Origin: an uncultured bacterium | Lineage (GTDB): Bacteria; Bacteroidota; Rhodothermia; Rhodothermales; Rubricoccaceae | Assembly: GCA_947493945.1 (NCBI GenBank) | Contig: CANLSR010000006.1 | Coordinates: forward strand, 62,001 to 126,000 | Length of the DNA: 64,000 bases | Reading direction: 5' to 3' | In this document: positions 26,966 to 36,081 of the stretch, piece after piece | How the letters are laid out: every line of letters begins with the position of its first letter | Position numbering within the stretch: position 1 is the stretch's first letter | The notes under the pieces: model-generated | The model's input: the letters and a program-made list of their open reading frames with translations, nothing else | Database searches by the model: none | What the model was told of the DNA's origin: nothing | Position numbers and translations under genes: made by a program

Positions 26966-29407
26966 CTACCGCCCGACGATTCGGTAGCCGCCGGCCGGCA
27001 CCCGGAGCGACCCACTAGCTGGCGCTGTCCCTAGCGGGGTGGCGGCCGGCGCGGACGGACGGAGCAGGTCGCCGGCGACGTCCGCCAGCGCGGGGACGTC
27101 GGCCGCCGTCAGCGTCCGAGCGGCCGGGCCGGCGTTGAGTGCCACCACCACGTCGGAGCCCGGCGCCGTCCGGCGGTAGACCCAGACCTCGTCGTCGGCG
27201 AACAGCGTCTCGAACGTGCCGACGCGCAGCGCCGGCGTCTCGCGCCTCAGCCGGACCAGCCGCGACACCTCGGCGCGAAGCGCGGTCTGCTCGGGCGCGA
27301 GCCCGTCCCACTCCATAAACCGGCGGTTGTCGGGGTCGTTGGCGCCCGTCATCCCGATCTCGTCGCCGTAGTAGACGACGGGCACGCCGGGCGTGGTCAG
27401 GGTGTAGGCCAGCGCCAGCGCCTGGCGGCGGTAGCTGGCCGGGTCGTCCACCTGGGGCAACTCGGACCCCCAGCCCGAGCCGTCGCCGGTCGGGTCGCCC
27501 TCGACGAGGGCCAGGAAGCGCGGCTTGTCGTGGCTGTCGATGGGGTTGCCCATCCAGTGGAGCGGACCGTAGACCGCGAGCGACGCGCCGAGCTCGTCCG
27601 CCAGCGCGGCCATCGAGCCGCCCCGGGCGAGCGCCGCCGTGGCCGCGTCGTACAGGTTGAAGTTGAACTGGGCGTCGAGCTGGCCCGGCACCACATAGCT
27701 CGACACCAGATCGTAGGAGCCGAACGTCTCGCCGATCTGGAACAGCGGCGGCGCGCCGGCCGGCCGCTCGACCGCGCGCACGCGCCGGGTCATGGCCCGC
27801 CAGAACGTGTTCGGGATGTGCTTGACGGCGTCGTGGCGGAACCCGTCGGCGCCGCTCTCCCGGAGCCACCACGCCGCGTCGTCGGTCAGCTGGCGGACGG
27901 CGTCGGGCGCGGCGGCGTAGTCGAAGCTGGGCAGGAACGGCTCGAACCAGGTCGTCAGGCGGTGGTCGTCCCAGCGGCGCAGGTTGAGCGAGCCGTCGGG
28001 CAACTCCAGCGTCCCGAACCAGTCGGGGTGCTCGGCCACGTACGGGTGGTCCTGGTGGACGTGGTTGGCCACGAAGTCGAGCAGGACGTAGATGCCCCGG
28101 CCGTGCGCTTCCTGGACGACGGCCCGGAGGTCGTCCATCGTCCCGAACCGCTCCTCGACCGCGCGCGGGCGGACGGGCCAATAGCCGTGGTAGCCGGTCG
28201 TGAGGTGGTGGGGCTCGGGGAGCTCGGGGTACGCCCGGTCCGGGTTGTCGATGACGGGCGAGAGCCACAGCGCGTTGACGCCCAGCGAGTCGAACGTGCC
28301 CGCGCGCAGCTGGCGGAGCACGCCGGCCAGGTCGCCGCCCTGGTAGTCGGCGCGGCGGTCCAGGCCCGGCGCGCCGACGGGGCGCGTGTTGGCGTGCTCG
28401 CCGTCGAAAAACCGGTCGACGACGATCTGGTAGACCACGGCGTCGTTCCAGGTGAACGGCGCCTCCGCGCCCGCCTGGGAGAGCGGACGGTGGTCCCAGA
28501 CGGGCACCTCGACCCACCGGCTGACGCGCGCGCCGTCGCGGACCGCCAGCCGCAGCCGCCTCAAGCCGCCGTCCAGGGCGTCCAGGTCGATCATCAGCTC
28601 GCCCGAGTCGGGGTCGAAGTAGACCGCGTTGTCGTCCAATAGCCGGTTGCCGTCCAGGGCGACCACGCTGGTCTCGTCGTCCAACGCCGCCGGCAGCGAC
28701 TCCCGGCCGCCGGCGTCGACCACGCGGACCGCCAGCCGCAGCTGCGTCTCGTCGCCGGGCTCGGTGCCGACCACGCGCGCGATCAGCCCGCCCTCGACGG
28801 CCGGCGGCACCACGAGCACGTTGTTGAAGGCGCCGAACGGGTTGGCGACCGAGTCGCGCGAGGCCGGGTCCAGCGTCTCGGCCCCGTCGACGGTCAGCTT
28901 GTACTCGTAGCGGCCCGGCGAAACGGGGACGGTGGCGGCGAGCGAGCCGCCGGGCTGCGGCACGAGCGGCGTGGCGGTCCGGCTCCAGTCGTTGAAGCCG
29001 CCGATCACGAACACTTGGGGCGCCGGCGCGCGGTCGGGCTCGAAGCGGAACGTGACCGTGGGCTCGACGGTGGCCTCGGCGGGCAGCACGAGCGGCGTCC
29101 CGTCGACCGTTATTGGAATCGTGTACAGGCCCGGCTCCGCCGCCATCACCACCAGGCGGCCGCCGCGGATCAGGCGGGCTTGGGCCGCGCCGTCGGCCGT
29201 GGGCACCTCGACGGGCGCGTCCGTCCCGAGCAGGTCGGCCACGAGCACCGTGTCCGGCCGCCCCACCACCACCCGGAGCACGGGCGCGACGGCCGCCAGC
29301 GGGTCGCGCGGCGCGGGGGGGGCGGCCACCGTCGGCGGGGCGGGGGAGGGCGCCGGACCAGAGCAGCCGGCGGCGAGCAAGGCGAGCAGGACGGGGAGAC
29401 GGCGCAT
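26966..29407 (-). CDS. GH13 alpha-amylase-family lipoprotein
   Basis: 813 residues. Lipoprotein signal MRRLPVLLALLAAGC. Around residues 125-200 is a CBM48-like module (FVIGGFNDWSRTATPL, GRYEYKLTVDG). The catalytic GH13 barrel follows, with its four regions: LLDFVANHVHQDHP, GADGFRHDAVKH (nucleophile Asp), FQIGETFG (acid/base Glu) and NPIDSHDKPRFL. The C-terminal beta domain ends in GSLRVPAGGYRIVGR. It should cleave alpha-1,4 glucans at the cell surface, in the manner of neopullulanase or cyclomaltodextrinase enzymes; exact specificity is not readable. With the pullulanase at 42227-44911 it implies starch or glycogen use. ATG 29407 begins the signal peptide. Confidence 0.9.
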   Translation of the reverse strand: MRRLPVLLALLAAGCSGPAPSPAPPTVAAPPAPRDPLAAVAPVLRVVVGRPDTVLVADLLGTDAPVEVPTADGAAQARLIRGGRLVVMAAEPGLYTIPITVDGTPLVLPAEATVEPTVTFRFEPDRAPAPQVFVIGGFNDWSRTATPLVPQPGGSLAATVPVSPGRYEYKLTVDGAETLDPASRDSVANPFGAFNNVLVVPPAVEGGLIARVVGTEPGDETQLRLAVRVVDAGGRESLPAALDDETSVVALDGNRLLDDNAVYFDPDSGELMIDLDALDGGLRRLRLAVRDGARVSRWVEVPVWDHRPLSQAGAEAPFTWNDAVVYQIVVDRFFDGEHANTRPVGAPGLDRRADYQGGDLAGVLRQLRAGTFDSLGVNALWLSPVIDNPDRAYPELPEPHHLTTGYHGYWPVRPRAVEERFGTMDDLRAVVQEAHGRGIYVLLDFVANHVHQDHPYVAEHPDWFGTLELPDGSLNLRRWDDHRLTTWFEPFLPSFDYAAAPDAVRQLTDDAAWWLRESGADGFRHDAVKHIPNTFWRAMTRRVRAVERPAGAPPLFQIGETFGSYDLVSSYVVPGQLDAQFNFNLYDAATAALARGGSMAALADELGASLAVYGPLHWMGNPIDSHDKPRFLALVEGDPTGDGSGWGSELPQVDDPASYRRQALALAYTLTTPGVPVVYYGDEIGMTGANDPDNRRFMEWDGLAPEQTALRAEVSRLVRLRRETPALRVGTFETLFADDEVWVYRRTAPGSDVVVALNAGPAARTLTAADVPALADVAGDLLRPSAPAATPLGTAPASGSLRVPAGGYRIVGR

Positions 29408-29809
29408 GACGGAGCTGGGGGGGCCGGAGTCTAGCGCAGGACGGCGCGGCCTCCGCTCGGTAGCGCGTACGCGGTCGCGATTAGGGCAACGCTCTCTAGG
29501 GCTTGCCAGGAACCCGTCCGCTACGCCCTCCCCGACTCCAACACTGCCGTCATTCCCGCGCACGCGGGAATCCAACGGTCGAGAGCGCGGCGGCGGTCCG
29601 CCCGCTGGATTCTCGGTCAGGGCCGGGAATGACGGTGCTGGGGGGTGCCGATGTCAGAACCGGCGTTCCCGCTCTGTGCAGACTGCTCAGGTCCATCAAG
29701 CTCTAGCTGATCGGCGCCGTCTCCACGCCCAGACACCGCCTGGGCCCATTGCCCCTCTCACGGCTACCCGCGCTCGGCCCGCCGCGGCCGCCAGCGGCGC
29801 GGCGGACCG
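29408..29809. other. Intergenic region with dispersed hairpin repeats
   Basis: 402 bases without a convincing gene, between the GH13 lipoprotein gene start and the receptor gene stop. It contains a full copy (29549-29573) and a degenerate copy (29602-29636) of the GGATTCCCGC/GCGGGAATGACGG repeat. Near 29789 it also has CCGCCAGCGG. A GH13 promoter should lie in the right-hand part near 29408-29480, but no clear hexamers are seen. Confidence 0.55.
29549..29573 (-). repeat. Dispersed GGATTCCCGC...GCGGGAA hairpin repeat, copy 2
   Basis: The 18-base core at 29553-29570 is the exact reverse complement of 14864-14881, with matching flanks (CGTCA on one side, TCC on the other). The stem is TTCCCGCG/CGCGGGAA. 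A degenerate third copy in the first orientation starts about 30 bases further on (CTGGATTC...GGGAATGACGG, 29605-29636), so two units sit head to head. Confidence 0.75.
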
Positions 29810-32272
29810 CTAGAACTCGTCGCCGCCGAGGTCGTCCCCGTCCCGCTCGCCCCGCTGGCGGTCCCCGCGGCGCGTCTGCTGGCCGAGTGTGTACGAGAAC
29901 GTGAGCCCGACCTGCTGGGCGCCCCAGTCGCGCTCGAACGTCTGGTAGAGGTCGGCCTGGTCCAACGTGTACGAGAAGCCGGCCAGCCCCAGCGGGTCGC
30001 GCGCCTGGAGCGTCAGCGAGGCCCGGTCGCCGAACAGCTTCTGCCGCAGCGCGAGGTCGACGAAGGTGCGCGCGCCGATCCGGCCCTGCTCGGTGTCGAT
30101 GGGCGCCGAGTAGCGGGCCGTCGCCTGGAGGTCGAGGGCGCCCCACCCGAAGCGGTCGCCGAGCCCGTAGTTCGCGTTGAGCCGCCCGCCCCACCCGAAC
30201 GCGTCGTTCGAGAGCGCGGCGTCGGCCGTGGCCCCCTCGGTCTGGAGCCGGTACCCTTCCAGGCTGAGGTAGCCCGAGAGCCCCGCCAGGTTCTCGAACG
30301 AGACCACGCCCTCGGCGCCCCAGGCGTCGGCCGTGTCGAGGTTGCCCACCGTCCGGACCGTCACGCCGTCGCTCGTGACGGCCGACAGGCGCCGGATGAC
30401 GTCGGTCGTGTGGCGGTAGTAGGGCGTGAGCGAGACCGAGCCCCAGCCCGTCACCTGCGCCACCGAGACCTCGAAGGCGTCGACGTACTCGGGCCGGAGC
30501 GCCGGGTTGCCCTGGCGGACGTTGAGCGGGTCGTCGAACGACGGGAACGGGTTGAGCTCGCGCGTCCGCGGCCGGTTGATCCGGCGGCTGTACCCGCCGC
30601 GGAGCGTCAGGGCGTCGGTCGGCTTGAACGAGAGGTAGGCGCTGGGGAAGAGGCTCGCGTAGTCGTTGTCGAAGCTCTCGCCGGTCGTCAGGAGGTCGAA
30701 CGTGGTCCGGGCCAGCTCGGCGCGCAGGCCGAGCTGGAGCCCGACCGGCCCCCACTCGCGCGCGGCCTGGGCGTAGAGGGCCTGGACCGACTGGTCAAAG
30801 TCGAACGCGTTGCCGACGTCGGCGTCGGGCAGGTAGGCGCCCGTCGCGGCGTCCAGCGACTCCGACTTGATCGCGGTCGACTGGCGCTCCCACTCGCCCT
30901 TGTAGCCCAGGTCGACTTGGAAGCCGGCGAGCGGCCGGGTGTAGTCGGCCGTGAGCGAGAGCTCGCGCTCGGACTCGTCCTCGTCCACGCGCTGGGGCCG
31001 GTCGAGGTCGCCCGCGCCGGCGAGCAGGGTCTCGGCGTAGGTCTGGTTCTCGGTCTCCTCCGAGGCCTGGGCGCGGCCTTCGAGCGTCAGCGTGTGGTCC
31101 TCGCCGAACGACTGGCGGAGCCCGAGCCGCGCGTCGCCCGAGAGCCCGTCGTCCAGCTCCTCCGAGAGCCGCTCGACTTCGAGGATGGGGTCGCCGGCCG
31201 AGGACGCCCGCAGCGTCGTGTTCAACTCGGTCTCCTCGCCGCCGCGCGTGCCGACCTGGAACTGGCTCGTGACCGTCGTCGCGCGCGAGAGCGAGTAGTC
31301 GGCGGAGAGGTTGACGAGGTGGCTCGTCCGCGTCCGGTCCTCGTCCTCGGCCTGGTCGAGCGTGGTCGGACCGGCGCCCGAGGGGTCGGCGGCCTCGTAG
31401 CGGTTGATCCGGAAGCGGGTCCCCGAGCCCGCGCGCGCGCTGTTGCGGTAGCCGTAGGTGGCGGCGAGCGACCACGGCCCGCGCCCGTACGTCACCGCCG
31501 CCGTCCCGTCGTAGCCGCCCTGGCTGTCGGTGCCGGCGGTGAGCGTGCCGCCCAGGCCGGGGTCCGTGTTCTTCTTCAGGACGATGTTGAGCACGCCGCC
31601 GACCCCATCGGGCTCGAAGGCGGCCGACGGGTTGGGGATCACCTCGACGCGCTCGATGGAGCCGGCGGGCAGGCTCGCGAGGTAGGACGCCACGAACTCG
31701 CCCGAGACCGGCGCCGGGCGTCCGTTGACGAACACGGCCACGTTGCCGGCGCCCCGGAGCGAGACGTTCCCGTCGATGTCGACGTCGACCGACGGGATGG
31801 TCGAGAGCACGTCGGTCGCCGAGCCGCCCTCGGCGACCGGGTCGTCGGCGGTGTCGTAGACCGTCCGGTCGATGCGGGCCTGGACCCGGGGCCGCTCGCC
31901 GGTCACGCGCACCTCGGCCAGCGCCGCGGCCTGGACCGCCAGCCGGACGGTGCCCAGGTCCACGCCGCTCGCCCCGACCTCCACGCCGGGCTGGCGGTTG
32001 TCGTCGTAGCCGATAAAGCTGACCACGACGTCGTAGGTGCCCGGGGCCACGCCGGCCACCCGGAACGCGCCGTCGACGGTGGCCGTGGTGCCGCCGGCCA
32101 GCGTGGAGTCGGCGCCGGCGATCTGCCACAGGGCGACGGTCGCCGTGGGCAGCGGCCGGCCGGTCTCGGCGTCGACCACGGTCCCGGTCACGGCGCCCGT
32201 CTGCGCGGCGCCGGTCGGGGCGGACGCGGCCAGCGCGAGGGCGGCGAGGAGCACGAAGAGACGGTGGGCCAT
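29810..32272 (-). CDS. TonB-dependent receptor-like outer membrane protein
   Basis: 820 residues. Signal peptide (LALAASAPTGAAQT), then an N-terminal carboxypeptidase-regulatory domain (GTVVDAETGRPLPTATVALW to VVVSFIGYDDN, about 25-110). A plug domain follows (DVLSTIPSVDVDIDGNVSLR, VFVNGRPAPV, IERVEVIPNPSAAFEPDGVG), then a 22-strand-type beta barrel of the OMP_b-brl family ending in aromatic-rich strands (WGAQQVGLTFSYTLGQQ). The last 20 residues are a charged tail (RRGDRQRGERDGDDLGGDEF) encoded over a CCCCGCTGGCGG motif, beyond the usual terminal aromatic residue. Substrate unknown. It is divergent from the histidine kinase/LytTR pair, which may control it. Confidence 0.88.
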   Translation of the reverse strand: MAHRLFVLLAALALAASAPTGAAQTGAVTGTVVDAETGRPLPTATVALWQIAGADSTLAGGTTATVDGAFRVAGVAPGTYDVVVSFIGYDDNRQPGVEVGASGVDLGTVRLAVQAAALAEVRVTGERPRVQARIDRTVYDTADDPVAEGGSATDVLSTIPSVDVDIDGNVSLRGAGNVAVFVNGRPAPVSGEFVASYLASLPAGSIERVEVIPNPSAAFEPDGVGGVLNIVLKKNTDPGLGGTLTAGTDSQGGYDGTAAVTYGRGPWSLAATYGYRNSARAGSGTRFRINRYEAADPSGAGPTTLDQAEDEDRTRTSHLVNLSADYSLSRATTVTSQFQVGTRGGEETELNTTLRASSAGDPILEVERLSEELDDGLSGDARLGLRQSFGEDHTLTLEGRAQASEETENQTYAETLLAGAGDLDRPQRVDEDESERELSLTADYTRPLAGFQVDLGYKGEWERQSTAIKSESLDAATGAYLPDADVGNAFDFDQSVQALYAQAAREWGPVGLQLGLRAELARTTFDLLTTGESFDNDYASLFPSAYLSFKPTDALTLRGGYSRRINRPRTRELNPFPSFDDPLNVRQGNPALRPEYVDAFEVSVAQVTGWGSVSLTPYYRHTTDVIRRLSAVTSDGVTVRTVGNLDTADAWGAEGVVSFENLAGLSGYLSLEGYRLQTEGATADAALSNDAFGWGGRLNANYGLGDRFGWGALDLQATARYSAPIDTEQGRIGARTFVDLALRQKLFGDRASLTLQARDPLGLAGFSYTLDQADLYQTFERDWGAQQVGLTFSYTLGQQTRRGDRQRGERDGDDLGGDEF

Positions 32273-32420
32273 CGGGACGAGGGGAGGGGTTGGAGATGCG
32301 TATGGCGCCGGGCCGCCCAGGATTCGGCCCCCGGCACCAGGCGCACCTACGTGTCACGAGCGGCACCAGGCGGCGCCCGAGCCCGTCGGACATCCGGCCC
32401 GGGCCGGCTAGATTGGGGGC

Positions 32421-33644
32421 ATGAGTGCGTCCCTCGACCCGCCCCGCCCCTGGTCCCGCCGCGCGGAGGGCGTCGCGACGGTCGCGTTCTGGCTCGCCCT
32501 CGGCCTGCTCATGGCCGTCCGCCAAGCCTCGCGGACGTGGGCCGACCAGCCGGTCGACTGGGGCGAGGTGGCCGAGACCTTTGCCGAGGTCGGGTTGTGG
32601 GCCATGCTCACGCCGGCCGTGTTCTGGACCGTCCGCCGCTTCCCCGCCGAGCGCGGCGCGTGGGCCGGGCGGCTGGCGGGCCAGCTGGCGCTGGGCGTCG
32701 CCGTCGCGGTCGTGGTGGAGTTCGCGACGCGGGGCGTGTTCCGCCCGCTCCTGACCGGCCCGCTCGCGGCCGGCCGCGGCTGGACGCTGGGGGGCACGTT
32801 CGTCCGGCTCCGGTTCCTCGACGAGCTCGTCGTCTACCTAGCCGTGCTCGCGGCGGGGTACGCCCGCGCGGCCTTGTTCCAGGTCCACGAGCGCCGGGCC
32901 GAGGCCGAGCGGCACGCGGCCGAGCGGGCGCGGCTGGAGGCCCAGCTCGCCCAGGCCCGGCTCTCGGCGCTCCAGATGCAGCTCCACCCCCACTTCCTGT
33001 TCAACACGTTGCACGCCGTCTCGGCGCTCGTCGAGCGGGACCCGGCCGGCGTGCGGACCCTGATCGCCCGGCTCTCGTCGCTGCTCCGGCGCGTGCTCGA
33101 CACCCCGTCCGACCGGGTCCCGCTCAGCGAGGAGGCCGCGTTCTTGCGCGACTACCTCGACGTCCAGCGGGTCCGGTTCCAGGACCGGCTCGCGGTCGAG
33201 GAGGCGTGGGCGCCGGACACGCTGGACGCGCTCGTGCCGCCGCTCGTGCTCCAGCCACTCGTCGAGAACGCCGTGGGCCACGGCGTGGGCCGGATCGAGG
33301 ACGGTGTCGGCGTGATCCGCGTGGGGGCGCGGCGCGAGGGCGGCCGGCTCGTGCTCACGGTCGAGGACAACGGGCCGGGCCTGGACGGGGCGGGCCCGCC
33401 GGGGCCGGACGGCGTCGGCCTGGCCAACACGCGGGCGCGGCTGGACGCCCTGTTCGGGGCGGACGGCCGGCTGGACCTGGAGCCGCGCCCCGGCGGAGGC
33501 GTCGCGGCCCGCGTCACGGTCCCGTTCCAGACCGCCCCGTCGCCGGACGACCCGCTGCCGGACGACCCGCTGCCGGACGACCCGCTGGCGGAGGGCGACG
33601 GCGCGGTCGCGGCGGCCGAGCGGGCCGAGGCCGGACGTGGCTGA
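32421..33644 (+). CDS. LytS/YehU-type sensor histidine kinase
   Basis: 407 residues. Four hydrophobic helices in the first 155 residues (VAFWLALGLLMAVRQA, LWAMLTPAVFWTV, LALGVAVAVVVEFA, LVVYLAVLAAGYARAALF) form the membrane part. A coiled linker follows, then the His_kinase (PF06580) box LQMQLHPHFLFNTLHAV with the phosphorylated His, and a HATPase domain (LQPLVENAVGHG, VEDNGPGL, GVGLANTRARLDALFG). After residue 370 comes a Pro/Asp tail with three DDPLP repeats. It overlaps the LytTR regulator gene by eight bases, so they form one two-component system. The signal sensed is unknown. Confidence 0.93.
   Translation: MSASLDPPRPWSRRAEGVATVAFWLALGLLMAVRQASRTWADQPVDWGEVAETFAEVGLWAMLTPAVFWTVRRFPAERGAWAGRLAGQLALGVAVAVVVEFATRGVFRPLLTGPLAAGRGWTLGGTFVRLRFLDELVVYLAVLAAGYARAALFQVHERRAEAERHAAERARLEAQLAQARLSALQMQLHPHFLFNTLHAVSALVERDPAGVRTLIARLSSLLRRVLDTPSDRVPLSEEAAFLRDYLDVQRVRFQDRLAVEEAWAPDTLDALVPPLVLQPLVENAVGHGVGRIEDGVGVIRVGARREGGRLVLTVEDNGPGLDGAGPPGPDGVGLANTRARLDALFGADGRLDLEPRPGGGVAARVTVPFQTAPSPDDPLPDDPLPDDPLAEGDGAVAAAERAEAGRG
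33543..33587 (+). repeat. Tandem 15-bp repeat inside the kinase gene
   Basis: Three units of CCGGACGACCCGCTG encode the PDDPL repeats in the kinase C-terminal tail. The last unit runs directly into CCCGCTGGCGG. Being a multiple of three, gain or loss of units would keep the frame. Confidence 0.85.
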
Positions 33645-34470
33645 GCCGGCCGCCCCGCCGTTGCGCGTGCTCGTCGTGGACGACGAGCCGCTCGCGCGCC
33701 AACGCGTCCTCGACCTGCTCGACGCCGAGCCCGACGTCGAGGTGGCCGGCGTGGTCGGGACCGGGCGCCGGGCCGTCGCCGCGATCGCCGAGCGCCGCCG
33801 GGCCGGCGCGCCCGTCGACCTCGTGTTCCTCGACGTCCAGATGCCGGGGCTGAGCGGGCTCGGCGTGGTGGGCGAGGTCGGGCCGGAGGCCATGCCCGTG
33901 ACCGTGTTCGTGACGGCCTACGACCAGCACGCCCTGGCCGCGTTCGACGTGGCCGCGGTCGACTACCTCCTCAAGCCGTTCGACGACGACCGCTTCCGCC
34001 AGTCGCTCGACCGCGCCCGCCAGTCGGTCCGGCTCCGCGAGGTCGACGCGCTCCGGGGCCGGCTGGCGGCGCTGCTCGGCGCCCGAGCGGCGCCGGCGGA
34101 GCGGCCGTCCGCCCCCGCCTACCTGGAGCGGATCGCCGTCGAGGGCCGGGGGCAGGTCCGGCTCGTCCCCGTCGAGGACGTCGACTACCTCGCCTCCGAC
34201 GGGCCCTACGCCGAGGTCCACGTGGCCGACCAGACGCACGTGATCCGGGAGACCATGCAGTCGCTGGAGGCCCGGCTCGACCCCGGCCGGTTTTTCCGCG
34301 TCCACCGCTCGACCATCGTCCAGATCGACCGGGTCGAGTCGATCCTGACGGCCCCGGGCGGGGACTACGCCGTCCGGCTCCGGGACGGGACGCGGCTGAG
34401 CCTGAGCCGGTCGCGCCGCGACGAGTTCGCCCGTCGGCTGGGGCTCGACCCAGGCGGGACGTCTGCGTAA
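33637..34470 (+). CDS. LytTR-family response regulator
   Basis: 277 residues from GTG 33637, inside the last codons of the kinase gene. The receiver domain (1-130) has VVDDEPLARQR, the phospho-acceptor Asp in LVFLDVQMPGLSG, the conserved Thr in FVTAYDQHALAAF and Lys in DYLLKPFDDDRF. A linker of about 40 residues leads to the LytTR DNA-binding domain (about 170-273): VEDVDYLASDGPYAEVHV, FFRVHRSTIVQIDRVESI and RDGTRLSLSRSRRDEF. LytTR regulators bind direct repeats upstream of target genes; the divergent receptor gene at 29810-32272 is a plausible target. Confidence 0.94.
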   Translation: MAEPAAPPLRVLVVDDEPLARQRVLDLLDAEPDVEVAGVVGTGRRAVAAIAERRRAGAPVDLVFLDVQMPGLSGLGVVGEVGPEAMPVTVFVTAYDQHALAAFDVAAVDYLLKPFDDDRFRQSLDRARQSVRLREVDALRGRLAALLGARAAPAERPSAPAYLERIAVEGRGQVRLVPVEDVDYLASDGPYAEVHVADQTHVIRETMQSLEARLDPGRFFRVHRSTIVQIDRVESILTAPGGDYAVRLRDGTRLSLSRSRRDEFARRLGLDPGGTSA

Positions 34471-34534
34471 TGTTCAGGCGAGACGCGGAGTCAACCCACG
34501 GCGCCCGTTCACTGCCTCGCTTTCCTCGACCCCC

Positions 34535-35257
34535 ATGACCTCCGACCCGACCTGCGATCCCGTGACCGGCGTCTGCACTCCGGCCCCGCTGGCGGTGGCC
34601 GCCACCGGTCAGGCGCCGACCGCGGATCAGGAGCTGATCTACGTCGGCGACCCGATGTGCTCGGCGTGCTGGGGCATCGCGCCCGAGCTGGCCGAGCTCA
34701 AGGCGTGGGCCGGCAAGCGCGGCCTCCCGTTTACCGTCCTGGTGGGCGGCCTGCGCCCCGGCGGCGGCGACGCCTGGACGGCCGACTTCCGCGGGTTTCT
34801 CCGCCACGAGTGGGAGACGCTGGCCGCGCGGACCGGCCAGCCCTTCGATACCGCGTTCCTCGACCGGGACGCCTTCGACTACGACACGGAGCCGGCGTGC
34901 CGCGCCGTGGTCGCGGCCGGCCAGATGCTGGACGACGTGTACCCGTTTTTCGCCTCGGTCCAGCGGCGGTTCTACGCCGAAAACCACGACCCCACCCAGC
35001 CCGGGTTCTACGGCGCCGTCTGCCGTGCCCACGGCCTCGACGCCGACGCGTTCCGCCAGCGGTTCGAGTCCGACGAGGCGCGCGAGGCCACGCGCGCCGA
35101 GATGGCGCGGGCGCGCCGCCTGGGCGCCCGCGCCTTCCCGACCGTCCTGCTCCGCGACGGCGACGACGTCCACACGGTCGCCGTCGGGCTGGCCTCCGCC
35201 GAGGCTATGATCTCCACCGTCCGTTCGCTCACCGAAACGGCCACGCCCGCGGCCTAG
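34535..35257 (+). CDS. DsbA-family thiol oxidoreductase, cytosolic type
   Basis: 240 residues with a thioredoxin fold and a large helical insertion. The active site is C42-S-A-C45 in YVGDPMCSACWGIAPEL, near the start of the first strand-helix unit. The cis-Pro loop appears as RAFPTVLLRDGDD near 205. No signal peptide is seen; the N-terminus (TSDPTCDPVTGVCTP) is polar with two further Cys. It resembles DsbA/FrnE-like proteins often annotated as protein-disulfide isomerases. The segment PLAVAATG is encoded over a CCCCGCTGGCGG motif. It lies 43 bases before the YceI gene. Confidence 0.82.
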   Translation: MTSDPTCDPVTGVCTPAPLAVAATGQAPTADQELIYVGDPMCSACWGIAPELAELKAWAGKRGLPFTVLVGGLRPGGGDAWTADFRGFLRHEWETLAARTGQPFDTAFLDRDAFDYDTEPACRAVVAAGQMLDDVYPFFASVQRRFYAENHDPTQPGFYGAVCRAHGLDADAFRQRFESDEAREATRAEMARARRLGARAFPTVLLRDGDDVHTVAVGLASAEAMISTVRSLTETATPAA

Positions 35258-35299
35258 AGCCCGGCCCGTGCTGCTGCGCTCATTCAATCCTCTCCCGAC

Positions 35300-35929
35300 A
35301 TGAAGACGACCCTCACCGCCCTCGCCCTCGTCGCTGCCCTTGGCTTTGTTGCCGCCCCGGACCCAGCCCCAGCCGCGTCTGCCACGGCGCAGGCGACAGC
35401 CGATGCCGCGACCTACCAGATCGACCCGGCCCACACCAACGTCGGCTTCCGCATCCGCCACATGGGCATCGCCTTCGTCGAGGGCGAGTTCGACGACTTC
35501 GAGGGCGCCATCACGTTCGACCCCGCCGACGTCGGCGCCACGCGTGCCGACGTGACCGTCCAGATGGCCAGCATCGACACCGACGTCGAGGCCCGGGACA
35601 ACCACCTCCGCTCGGAGGACTTTTTCGAGGTCGAGGCCTTCCCGACCATGACGTTCGTCTCGACCTCGGCGCAGCCGACCGGCCAGAACACGTTCCGCCT
35701 GGCCGGCGACCTCACCATGAAGGGGGTCACGAAGGAGGTGGTCTTCGACGTGATGGCCGCCGGGCCGATCCCCATCGAGAACGGCCAGCGCGCCGGGTTC
35801 CACGCCACGACGACCATCGACCGCCGCGACTTCGGGGTCACCTGGGGCCGCGAGATGCCGGGCGGCGTCCCCGCCGTCGGCAACCGGGTCCAGATCGTGC
35901 TCGACGTCGAGGCCGTGACCGAGTCCTAG
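35300..35929 (+). CDS. YceI-family periplasmic lipid-binding protein
   Basis: 209 residues. A signal peptide (TLTALALVAALGFVAAP) is followed by an Ala/Thr-rich spacer and the YceI lipocalin-like domain, about 37-208. Family motifs are YQIDPAHTNVGFRIRHMG, EFDDFEGAITFDP, DTDVEARDNHLRSEDFFEVE, FPTMTFVSTSAQ, LTMKGVTKEVVFDVM and FHATTTIDRRDFGVTW. YceI proteins bind isoprenoid-type lipids in the periplasm. The gene may be cotranscribed with the thiol oxidoreductase just upstream. Confidence 0.94.
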   Translation: MKTTLTALALVAALGFVAAPDPAPAASATAQATADAATYQIDPAHTNVGFRIRHMGIAFVEGEFDDFEGAITFDPADVGATRADVTVQMASIDTDVEARDNHLRSEDFFEVEAFPTMTFVSTSAQPTGQNTFRLAGDLTMKGVTKEVVFDVMAAGPIPIENGQRAGFHATTTIDRRDFGVTWGREMPGGVPAVGNRVQIVLDVEAVTES

Positions 35930-36081
35930 ACCGCTGCCGCTGGCGGTCGGCGTCGGTCGCGCGCTGGCAAGCGCCGCCCGCGGGCGCGCGGGGGCGTCCG
36001 GCGGGCACGCGCTCGGCGTCCTCGCCGCCGGTCTCGCGCTCCGTCAGTCCCCTACGGCTCCAACCCATCCTCCTCGACAGC

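Noticed and set aside
30410..33853. 1147-residue plus-strand open frame
   Set aside because: It is antisense to the receptor gene and then out of frame with the kinase gene; no domain can be recognised.
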